From assembly GCF_032854445.1 (NCBI RefSeq), contig NC_088304.1, positions 33,288,810-33,352,809 on the forward strand: 64,000 nucleotides of DNA, read 5' to 3'. Below, in pieces: positions 9,901-21,900 of the stretch. Positions within the stretch are counted from its first letter, which is position 1. The number at the start of each line of letters is the position of its first letter. The notes beneath the pieces were generated by a model that was given only the letters and a program-made list of their open reading frames with translations, was not told the DNA's origin and ran no database searches. Made by a program: the position numbers and the translations under genes. This DNA is from Liolophura sinensis. Its lineage: Eukaryota; Mollusca; Polyplacophora; Chitonida; Chitonidae.

Positions 9901-12900
9901 CACCTTGTATTCTTGTGCCAAAACCAGATGGGACGTACCGTATGTGTACAGACTATCGCAAAGTGAATGCCGTCACTAAAGCAGACAACTTTCCCATTCC
10001 TAGGATCGACGACTGTATCGATGCCGTGGGAAAGTCCAACGTTGTCTCCAAGTTTGACCTATTGAAAGGATTTTGGCAAGTACCGCTCACGCAGCGCGCT
10101 CGTGAGGTGTCAGCGTTTGCTACCCCGGATGGTTTATACCAGTACAAAGTCATGCCCTTTGCGATGAAGAACAGCCCTGCCACCTTTCAAGGACTTGTGA
10201 ACAACGTTACATCAGGCCTTAAAGGGTGTCGTGTTTACATCGACGATGTAATTATATTCAGTGACACTTGGGAGGAACATTTAAATATCATGGAGGCATT
10301 ATTTGCGAGACTGTCCCAAGCCAATCTTACAGTAAATTTGGCCAAGTGTGAGTTTGGTTGTGCTTTTGTCACATATCTAGGGCATGTTGTCGGACAGGGT
10401 CAGGTAAAACCTGTTAATTCTAAAATCAGTGCTATCTCTTGTTTTCCAGTGCCAAGTTGTAAGAGAGAGTTAAAGCGTTTTTTGGGCATGGCAGGTTATT
10501 ATCGTAAGTTCTGTAGGAACTTTTCATTTGTTAGTGAGCCATTAACTCAGCTGTTAAAGAAAGGTGCTAAATTCTTGTGGTCCATTGAGTGTCAGAGATC
10601 TTTTGATAGATTAAAGGCCATGCTAAGCAGCGGCCCCATACTTGTAGCACCTGATTTTAATTTACCATTTAAGCTAGCTGTTGATGCTAGTGATATATCT
10701 GCTGGGGCAGTTTTGTTACAAGAAAATGAAACAGATCACGTTGATCACCCTGTATGTTTTTTCTCTCGCAAATTTGACAAGTGCCAGAGAAATTATTCGA
10801 CCATAGAAAAGGAGTGTCTGTCCTTGATTCTAGCATTACAGCATTTTGAAGTATATGTGACTTCGTCAAGTTACCCCATTGTTGTGTATACAGATCACAA
10901 TCCCTTAACCTTCTTGCACAAACTAAAAGGTAAAAACCGAAGATTGTTACGGTGGAGTTTGCTTTTGCAAGAATTTAATCTAGAGATTAGACACATAAAA
11001 GGGAAAGATAATGTGATTGCTGATTGTTTGTCACGTGTCTAGTTGGTTTTCTGCAGCTTTGTTTTTAAAGACTGTGGTAAACGTTATTATTATTATTCAT
11101 GGTTATGAATATGTTAAAGAAAGTTTTATGCAAAACTTTCTTTCCCTGAAGGGTGGGGGTGTTATGTATGACTATTTAACGTTTTCATGTACTGTTAGTC
11201 TGCGGACCTTTGTGAAAGCATAACAGGCCCTGTTATATATGTACAGTGCGGACCTGGCCGAAAGCACCTTGTTCAAGGCTCTGTTTATTTAACTGGCTGT
11301 TCATTGGCTGTTAAACTCTGTGTTTAAAAATAGTTGAATCCACCTGGCACGTATATAAGCCGTGTTTTCTGTGCAGAGGGGAGGTATTTTTGCTGCATCC
11401 ACTGGGAGCCAGGAGAGAGTGCGACGCTCTCGTATCGAGTCCATTGTGTTTATATGAGCTGGTGATGCCAGTTTCATTTGGGAGGACAGATTTTTATGCC
11501 GGCACCGTTTGTGTACCACAGTAGTACTGATGTCTGGTTTATGTGAATTTCTGCGGAAGTCACGTTTATTGGTGTTCGGATCTTTATTATGATTATACAG
11601 TGTTGACTGTGTAGTTTGTTTAACACGCTGACCTCACCTGACCGACAAGGTCGTCAAGGACTCTAAACTGAAGTTTTCAGTTTTGCAAAGGACGTTCGTT
11701 CTGCCACAAGGTGACATTACTCTACGTCTCTGAACGGCTCGTTTGTGAGCTTCTGCGGGAGCTGTGACTGATCTGAAGTGGATTATACCTCCATGCCTGT
11801 ATTTACCCTGTGTTGTGCTCTGCGGGTGTGACGTCATTCAAAGGCTTGACTGTTCCAGTTCTGTGTAACCTGTGTACTGTGTTCGTGTTCGCTAACCTGG
11901 CGAAGTACCTGTCTAGGACAATTTGTGACTTGTGTGAATTGTGTGTTTATCCCATGGCCTTTACGTTGGATTTCCTGGAATACATTCCTTGGGATGCAAA
12001 GGTGAACTGGAAACTTGTAAAGACCGGTAATACTGATGTGTATGTTGTTGTTGTTGTTGAACTGTCTGTAAAACTGTACGTCTCATTTTTATATATATAT
12101 AAAGCATTGTTTACACTGTAATATTGAGTCACTGAGTCTGTTTTCTGTTGCCGTTTTCAATACCGTAACACCATCCAGGCACCTTTTTATGATAAGTATA
12201 ACAAACACATGATACTTTCACTTTGTTATATTTATACGGTTCACCTCTGTGCTCTTTACATGGTGTCAAAAGTTTGATTGTGTCAAGACCATGCCCATCG
12301 ATGATGGAAGTTCAAGTCGTTATTCCGGTGATGTGCTGGTTCCTGCCTTCTGGTACAACCATAGGTACAACCATAGCGCCAGGCAGCATCCTTTGCAGAT
12401 AGACAGAGTGTTCTTGAGAAACAGGGTTGTTGGACGACAAGATCACTGGCACTCGGAACCCCACAAGGTCATTGGCAAATCCAGTCATAACGTATATGTC
12501 GTTGAACCTCAAAGTGGGCCAAGGGAACCAAAGGCTTGTTATAGACAAGATTTATTGGATGCAAGGGATCTTCTGAGAGACACCATCCCCGCTGAAGAAG
12601 ACTCACAGTAGGCCACAATAGGAGCCCTTGCAAAACCAACCTATGGAGGAAGATTGAGTGAGTGAGTGAGTGAGTGCTTGGGGTTTAACGTCTATGGAGG
12701 AAGATGATTCAACGGAGTATCAGATGATCATAGATGTACCACCATCGCAAACATTTGTGTCTGCGGATGCCTCCAGTCCTTCAGAGCCGGGTGGTACGGC
12801 TGATAGTGCAGGAGGGGAGGATGAGACCTTAAATAATGATCCATAACTTAGACGAAGTCAGAGATCTAATGGTGGACAGCACGCCAATCCAAATGTACTT

Positions 12901-15900
12901 CCCAAGTCAGCGATTGCCCAGGAATGCGGAGTGGGAAAGAGAGCAGATCATCAAACCTTGGATAGTATGGTGGATACACAGCTAGCTAAAATGTTAACCA
13001 GACACATTGTAACCCAAAACATTAATGGGTGATTTTATGAATATTATACCTTGCAAACTGCTGAGACAGCAAGTTTTTAGTAGGGGAGTGCTTAGGGCGT
13101 ATGGTATGGTCATGTCAGATACAGGCTTCCCTAGGATGAAGCAAGTTACAGATTCTCCGAGTGGTCTCCATGGTTACACGCCATACCTAGAGTTTCTACT
13201 TTTTCGAAATCTGTATTTTTTTTCTGAGTATGGTCTGTAGCTATTATTTACTTCTTATAGCAATACGTTGTAACTGTGTTGCGTTGTTACGCTGAAATGG
13301 TTGTAAAACCGTGATACCCATGATGCCCCGAGACTGTGATTGATTGTATAAGCTGCCATATTGTTTTTACCGGCAACAGATTCTCGCCATCCGAGAAACA
13401 TTTTGAATGTGAGTTTTACTCTTCATTACTCTTCATCAGTTATTGTGATTTCTGCTACACTCCGTTACTAGTCATCTGTAGCAGTTTATTTGAGTGAAAA
13501 AAGCGTTATGTTTTGTAACTTCAAATTTATTGTGACACGTTCGTGAGGCATTGCTGATTCGTAAAAATGCGCCATTCCCTACACGTTTATAGTTTGTACT
13601 GTAAATAGTCAAGTTTCTACAGCACTTAGTTACTATCGCTCTATGAAGATAGGGAGCTGTTTCATTCCCTTACTTGTGTTTTGTAACCAAAGGTTATTGC
13701 TGATCTGACAAACGCAAATAGCCTTCTACCGTGTACATTCCAATGTATGGGAGCCCGTTAAAGGCATTGTCCTCTTGTCCCTTTTGGTAGGTTGAGTGTA
13801 TACGTGATAATTACTCAATTGTATTTGTATTGTTCACATCACATGTAATGTGTTAATGTATGATAGGCCTTATGCACAACCTCAAAACAGATACCTGACT
13901 TAGGATAGTCGTAATCTTTACAATATTGTTGTTGTTTTGTTGATTAAATATGAGTAATTAACTAGTGATGTGTTAAGTTCAAGCAATGGATGTTTGCTCG
14001 TATTCCACAGTACATGCATGTTATTAATACATGTATTTGAAAAGTGTGAAAGAACAGTTTGTTACTTTTGCAAAATATGCATTAAGCATTGGAACTGTAT
14101 AGCAATTGGTTTCTCGTAGTACAGAAGGTTCACTTTACTTCTGTTAGATGTTACACATGTAATTTCAAAGCATTGAGTGGTGATAGTTTCATTCTGATTT
14201 CACGGTGGGCAGTTTGTGTCATTACTGGGGGTAAGCATCATAACTTTGATGTGTTGTTGTAGTCTAGAATACCTCCCAAGTACTGACAAACTCTTAACTT
14301 TGTTTTGTTTCATCTATAGTTCATGCTTCATAGTTCACAATGTATTTCAAACCTTATAATCTTACTATGTTCATCGTTTGGTTACATAACACACTAAGGA
14401 ATATCTTTCCTTGAGGTGAACTTCGCAGAGCGTCTGCATGCGTAACTTTAAAGCCAAGTACATTAACTGCATGAATAGCTATAAAGTGTGTTGGCCTTGT
14501 CTCTTGCCAGTCATACATCTTTTTATGATAAGTATAACAAACACATGATACTTTCACTTTGTGTATCTATTAGAAACATAATCCATGATGAAATTGTGTA
14601 TTTCACAGGATTTACGGGATACCGGGTGTTCCCTTTGGTCACAAAATAAGGGGCACATCTGAAAAACCTCACAAATGGGCGTTGGTGTTCGTTATTAGAA
14701 CCGTTGACCTCTGCCCTCTTTACATTTTAGACCTGTTTTAGGAGTTGCCCTTGATATGTCAGAGGAAATTGGTGCGAGTCATATCTCAGCTATTACTTGG
14801 CAAAAGATTCATTCATTCATTTCAATCTGTTTAGGATTAGCGCATATATTTTCCATTCCACCGAGTAGCAATCTTGTGCCGGACACATTTTAACGATTCT
14901 ATGGGGCATAACTGGCGATATAAGGCGATTGCTGTAACCTCCCACCAATGAGGTCAAAGCTACTTGCACACAAGTACACTCAATCTCTTAAAAATATATT
15001 AAAACTCTACAATGGCTAATTGTGTTTATAGTTTTGTGGAGGGGAGGAAGGACATACGTCTTTGAAATCTCTGCACTCAGAAACTTAATCTGTTAATTTT
15101 AAAAGAAATTCTGCTACTTTAGTGATGCTAGAATGCATTTTATTATTATTACAAAACTTTGTCATATCCAACATAATAAGCTGAGTCTAATAGAATATTT
15201 AGGCCTATGTTGAATTAATAGAATATCCGTGTTATATGTAACAAAACAATCCGCACATTCTAGCATCACTCAGACAACTGACTTTCTGGTAACAGATTAA
15301 TGTTTTGAGTGTGAATGCTTTCTTGTTTCATTTTTTTTTCAACGTTCAACATTATTCCGCTCGTACAGAATGTGGTGCCAGATTTGAAAACCGACGTCAG
15401 AAAAAAACTTGAAGATACACGAGAGGAACTGCGGAATCTTGGAGACGGCTTACCTCTTACGGAGGAGGGGCGCCAAGGCGTCTTGCTGGATGTGAGTATG
15501 TATGTTGGATTCTAATGCTGTGAAAATAAAATTTTAAAAAAGATTTCTGATGAAGTGCAACAACAATACTTAAAACCCCTTTATTTTATGCCTTTGTGTA
15601 TTGTAGAATATTTTCCGTAACCAAACATTTATTTAATATCTCATATTACATTTCTATACCGTTTAATACAAAGATCGTGTCAAGATTCAAAGATGAGCTG
15701 AAAGGCTTGGCCAAAGGAGAGTATACTACAAACCTGGGACAGGAACTGAGACTGCTAACAGAAGTTCGAAGAAGGTTTGACACATTCGGGACTGCTGTGG
15801 AAGGAATGGCCCCCAGTGAGTATTGGAAAGAACCGATTTTAAACGAGAAATAAGTTTACATTCAAACAGTAACGTGCGGACAGCATTGTTTGTAAACGAT

Positions 15901-18900
15901 CATGCGATAAAAGGAACGTACCAGTACATGCATAGGTTTTAGATGCGGGCTGTAAGATACGATAAATTCATTGAACGCGGGCTGTAGTATTCTATACAGG
16001 TAGTTCCTGTAATCTATTAGATAATGAAACACTTCATTCTATATTTGTGTAACCGATTATCTATCATAATGTAGGCCTATATAGCATACAAACAATACAT
16101 ATGGCATAGTTATTAGTGTATGTAAAAATTAATAAGCGTTCATCAGAAGGATGGCTCCATAGAAATGCATTTACACCTGTCACTGACATTTCCCCGACAT
16201 TATCGACCTAGATAAATCGATGTTATTTCAAAATAAAGTTTAAGCTACCCGTCAGCGAGCAATGAGAACGATTTGTGCGCGTGAGGCATGCGCATTCGTG
16301 TCGTTGAGATGGAAAACTGTAAGTTACTTGAATTACAAGAGCTGGGCCCGTCAGGTAAATAAGACAATTGATATAATAAGACAATTATATTCTCATTATT
16401 CGCTGGTGATATAAATACTTCTTGGCTTGTAAAAGCGAGATGTGGCGAGACCTAGATTTACCAAGCGCTACATTAAACACAAATAATGATGACGTTACCC
16501 GTTACTCGTAGGTGGTTCACGAGTTGCTTAACCTGTCTGATAAGGGGATGCATACTATGGCAGTGCCTACATGTATGACGTCACTCATTCGTGTTATGCA
16601 CTCTTCGGTCAAGAAGATACCGACAGTATCATAGCGCGGGAGATCTTCCGACAACTCAAACATTGCATGTTCATAGCTTGAACTTCACGAGCTTGTTTTA
16701 AGCTGCCGCATTTTATCTGCAACTTACTCATTTTCCCGAAAAGAGGTTGTAGAAACGTGACAAGTGAATACGAGTTAAAGGTAATGCACCGACCAACACA
16801 TTGGTTAGATAGGGGTCAGTGGGTTTAGACAGTGTCTGAATTGAACGATGCACTTACCGCGGTTATACCGCAGCTCACGGGTACGTTAGATATGGAGCAG
16901 TGAGTCCATGTTCTTCAAATATTTAGTGACAAAAGTGGTACCTGAACCTACTGGTAACATAGAGAGGGACCTTGGGTTAGTGATGTGTCTGTATTGGGTG
17001 ATTGTAGAGTTATATGTTTGAAAGGAGGCAGTGGGTTTACGCTATGTCTGTATTAAGTCGCTGTATTTGCCGTGTTCTTGGGAAGTAAATTTATATAGGC
17101 TGTTAAAAACCCTCAGTGGGAATCCACTGGGGGTATTGTGGAGAAAAAGTGAGTTCATGTAGAGGTGTACTGTGCTATGTCAGCATTAAAACATGAACCC
17201 ACTGGGCTATTACGGAGTGACATGCAGCTACCCAATGTAGAGATGTACTGTGCCTTGTCAGTATTAAATGTAACCCAAGGGGTATTAAGGAGTGAGAGCT
17301 GGTGAGACCATGTAGAGGTCTACTGTATTATGTCAGGTTAAGCATAAATTCCAACATTAATTGGGTGTCAGAAAGCCACTAAAATGCTTCTTGCAACTGA
17401 CAAACCATTCCTTGTGTATGAATGATTTTACCTGTGCGGTGCTGTAAAAGAATGTCAGTAGTACCGCACCGCAGTGATATTCTACTGATAAACACGATAC
17501 TTGCTAGTGGTGAAAAGTTTAAACAATACAATGATGTAACGCAGGCTGACCAGTACACACCAGTAATTTATTCCTATTCAACATCGAGAGGGGAATGTAT
17601 GGTGTAGTCTCCAGCCCAACGTGATTCAGGGAGTACGTCACCGCCAAGGCAAGCCCCTTGACAGATCTACTCTCCTGGTTTTTATGTGGAATCCTGACGA
17701 GGACATCTCGCCCCGCGCGCCGAGGACGCTCGAATGGTATATCGTTCTCATTGAGGCGCGAGGCGAACGAAGGAGCACGGTCACATTTCGCGCTCGTCCT
17801 CGTCCCCTTACCTCGCGCCTCGAGCCCGCGATTTACCCCATGCTCGTAAGTCGTGTGTGTAGCTGTTTCGAACGAACCACCACATATTTTGGAGCGACTA
17901 TAATAGAATTATTAAAGGAATCATCACTGTGCGAGCTACATCCATTTGTAAGTCCATTTCTTAAGATAATGCCTGAACTTTGGTTGAAGGTTTAACCAAC
18001 AGCTAATAACACGAGTCCGTTCATAAGCTCATAGAGGATGCCGTCCTCGAATCATTCGCGCACAGCTGCGGTGATATCAGTACGTTAAACGGCATATGCT
18101 CCTGACGTATATGTCTGTAACAGAACACACTTTTCGTGAGAAGTAGCTCGTCACACAGCGATTAATTAAATTTCAAAACGAAAAATTAAATCAACCAGCA
18201 CATCTCGCACTTCTATGTTAGCAACGTTAAATCACAGATATTAACTTGCATTATAGGTGAAGATGACCGCTATTTGATGATCGACATAAAAAAACAGGTT
18301 GCTAATCATCGGGGGCGAGAACTTCCCAACTTCATCATGTACCCTGTGTTTGAAGCACTTGTACGGAAGGTGATTCGAAATATGAAGGATCCTGGTGAGT
18401 TGTGTTTGAAGGACGTGGACAGGAGTATCGACATCGTCCTGGACAAACTGTGTAATAAATGGTTTTCCCGATTTCCTCAGATCATGGGTGACGTTAAGGT
18501 ATGTATATAACATGCTATAGTCTTATTGTTTATTCATTGTAAGTGGGATAAGTCTCTCAATGATTTGTGTTCTACCGTCTAGCTTTAGGCTAATGCAAAC
18601 ATCCTTATTCCGTGTCGTTCCGTGACCACTTCAGGTTATCAGAATATTTCAGATAGAATCATTGTAAGTTTCCTCTGCTCCTAAATCTGACAGACGTCGA
18701 CTAAATTTTGTATGTGGGGAATTCTTTCAAATGTGCTTTGTTCTCTGTGTGTTTCTATATCTTGTTGTAAATGCAGCTGTTATTATTTCTTCTGGGTGAT
18801 TAAATTATTTAATGTTTGTTGTGACTGAAGTGAGAATCTTATAAATTCTGTTCATTTTGTCGTCTAAATGTAGACCATTGTGTCTGCTCTGAGAGTGGCC

Positions 18901-21900
18901 GCTAAAGCTACGTGCGAGACAAAACTCGACGAACAGTTTGATATGGAGGACCTGATTTACACCCAGGACAAAACCTACCTGAGAGAAATTGGTAAGAGAT
19001 CGGTGAAAAAGTCTTTTATTTTTATATAGTTCTTAATGAGTCCCCTGTTGGTACTCGGGGCGGTGAGATAGATTTGCATTCCGTTTGTCAGTCCGTCATT
19101 CCATCTCAAAACAATTTTCAGGACATTTTTTGAGAACGGTTCTCCGCTTTGTATTGGAACTTGGTACTGACTCAATATGACGAGTTATCTCCCAGCCTAC
19201 ATACCGCGCAGAAGACAAAGGACTGGAGGGGAAAGTTATATTAGGTTGGTTCGCAGTGTCTGCCAGAAACTTTTCTTCCAAACCAAAATGAAAGTGGAGA
19301 GTTGGTCGAGCCCGGGTGGTGATAAGTGGCCTGCCTTACAATCGCTTTGATGTAGGTTAAAACTATCCTCGGTGATATAATTATCTAGAATTCTCTGCTC
19401 CCGTACATTGCTCTTCCATGAGGGTCTCTCACACCCATTTTCTCGTGTTTAATCTTGCATGGTCTGTGGAACCCACTCTCACATGTAAAATCTTGCAAAA
19501 GGGTCAGTGGAACCCATTCTCTTGCATGAAGGTTTGTGGAAACCACTCTCACCTGTATAATCTGGCATGAAGATCTATGGAACCCACTCCCACGTGTATA
19601 ATCGTGCATGAAGATCTGTGGAACCCACTCTCACGTGTATAATCTTGCATGAAGGTCTGTGGAACCCACTGACTTGCATAATCTTGCGGGGGTCCTCCGT
19701 GGCTCAGTCGGTTAGCGCGCTAGCGCAGCGTAATGACCCAGGAGTCTCTCACCAATGCGGTCGCTGCGAGTTCAAGTCCAGCTCATGCTGGCTTCCTCTT
19801 CGGCCGTAGGTGGGAAGGTCTTCCAGCAACTTGCACATGGTCGTGGGTTTCCCCCGGGTTCAGCCCGGTGTCTTCCCACCATAATGCCGGCCGCCGTCGT
19901 ATAAGTGAAGTATTCTTGAGTACGGCGTAAAACACCAATAAAATAATAAATATAATCTTGCATGAAGGTCTGTTGAACCCACTGACGTGTGTAATCTTCA
20001 TGAAAGTTTGTGGAACCCACTCTCACGTGTGTAATCTTGTATGAAGATCCGTGGAACCCATTCTCACGTGTATAATCTGGCATGAAGTTCTCTGAATAAC
20101 TCTTGCCCTCCAACAGTATGAGTACGACGTTAAACCCTAAGCACTCACTCCAACAGTATGACATAATGTCACACTCATAAAACGTCGCCGAACTCGCCAA
20201 AGGTCGTTGGTTTATTAGTGAAATTCTGGTTTCTTCTATCCATAATATACTGGTCGCCATTGTATAATTGAAAAGTTCTTGAATAGGACGTAAAACAAAT
20301 ATTTAAAAATATATCTGATTTGTCGTCTGCAATAAAGTCAATGTCTTAGGCAAATGAAAACATTTATATTGTCATTTTGGGTAGCAATGAGTCCTTCAAA
20401 GATATTTTCCCTTTCAAAAAAACGACTCCTCGCACTTTGATATGCACGTATAGTCTCAAATCGTCAGGTAATAATTTTTATCTTGTTTATCATGTTATAT
20501 AAAGTAACTTTCCCTTGTATTAATTAGCGGTGTTCCGCCAGCATTACTCTATAGAAGTTGGTAGAGCGTCCGCTTCGGGAGCGGTAGATTTAGGGTCAAT
20601 TCTGGGCCGAGTCACACCTAAGACTTTAAAAGACTAAGTTATAACTTCCTCACTTGGCGTTCAGCATGAAGGGAATAGTGCAACGACTGGTTGACCCGTA
20701 TCAGTATAATGGCTCGGGCGGAGCGGCTTACTTGCCTTCGGTAAGTCGTCTCAGTGAAGCAGCACTGGATAAAAGAGCGGTGAAAATTCGTCCTGCAACA
20801 TGCACTCTGAGGATTCCTTCGTCGTTCATATGGCTGAAAAATTGTTAAGTACGACGTTAAGCACTCACACTCGCACAGTCTATAGAAACACCTACTTGGC
20901 CCTATTAACTGCATTGCACTTCTCTGTCATTAGGCTGTATCACACGTATTCTTTACCAAGAACCCATCTAATATAGTGATTTGATCCGAAAGTGTTCAAA
21001 CCGAAAAACTATTTATATATTCTGTTTATAATCATGCAAGCCTCTTGAAAAGAAGGGTAATAAAGCGTTCGCCTTTTCCCTTGGCTCGTGGGGCCATGGG
21101 CCAAAAACGACCCGAGGAAAGTTATGAAACTCACTGGCTACATTGAGAACATGTTTGTGAGCCCTAAGGTCAAGTTCAGAAACCAGTCCAATCCGTGCAT
21201 GAGTTATGCATATTTAATGAATTCCACGATTTTTATTTGGTTGTTGGTTTTTGTGGAATAACTTCTGTAAAAAGTGTTCAATTTGTACAAAATTTTGTGT
21301 GCCGGCTGCCTTCATCGGATGAAGGTTGAAATTTGTGTAATAAGTTATGTTTTGGATTGGCTGTTGATTTCTGTGCTATAACTGCTCAAAATAATGTCCG
21401 TTTCTGATGTAAAACTTTAAATGGCGGTTCATTTCGTGTAATTTCAAATTTTCTTAAAATATGTATGTATGTATGTATGTATGTATGTGTGTATGTATGT
21501 ATGTATGTGTATGCGTGTGTGTGCGTGTATGCGTGTATGTAGGTATGTGTGTGCATGTGTGTGCGTATATGCGTGTATGCATGTATGTATGTGTGTGTGT
21601 GTGCGTGCGCGTGTATGTATGTATGTATGTATGTATTTATGTTTTGTATATATTTAGCGTGCTTGGAATATAAAATCTTTGAACATAAAGGTTGCAAGCA
21701 CGGATATTTAGAATCTTTGATTGTAGCTCATGTTTTTTTATTTCAAATAGTTACATACAGTTTATCAAAACTATGCTCAATTTTTCAAGTTTCAGAGTCA
21801 CTGTGCACAATTATTTTTGTATTATATTCGGACAGTTCTGTTTCAGTTAATAATTCCAAAGCTCACCCATGACAGCCCATTTCTTTAAAGGCATTTATAA

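Larger units (their letters stand above)
5138..12170 (+). mobile_element. intact Gmr1-like Ty3/gypsy LTR retrotransposon
   Basis: A 7,033-bp element with two 1,011-bp LTRs (5138-6148 and 11160-12170; TG...CA ends), a 4-bp CCAT duplication, a tRNA-Pro-type primer site, a purine tract before the 3' LTR and a single open gag-pol frame. I saw one difference between the LTRs (5468 t versus 11490 g), so insertion is recent. The pol order is protease, integrase, reverse transcriptase, RNase H, unlike most Ty3/gypsy elements and like the Gmr1-like group. It sits in sense orientation in intron 7 of the Mx-like gene, inside an LTR of an older element. Confidence 0.95.

Noticed and set aside
17621-17995. 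124-codon frame in Mx intron 9
   Set aside because: Arg/Pro-rich because of the local CpG-rich patch; lies within an intron and overlaps another open frame.
21386-21872. Met-Tyr-Val-Cys and His-Thr frames
   Set aside because: Translation of a TATG/TGTG microsatellite.
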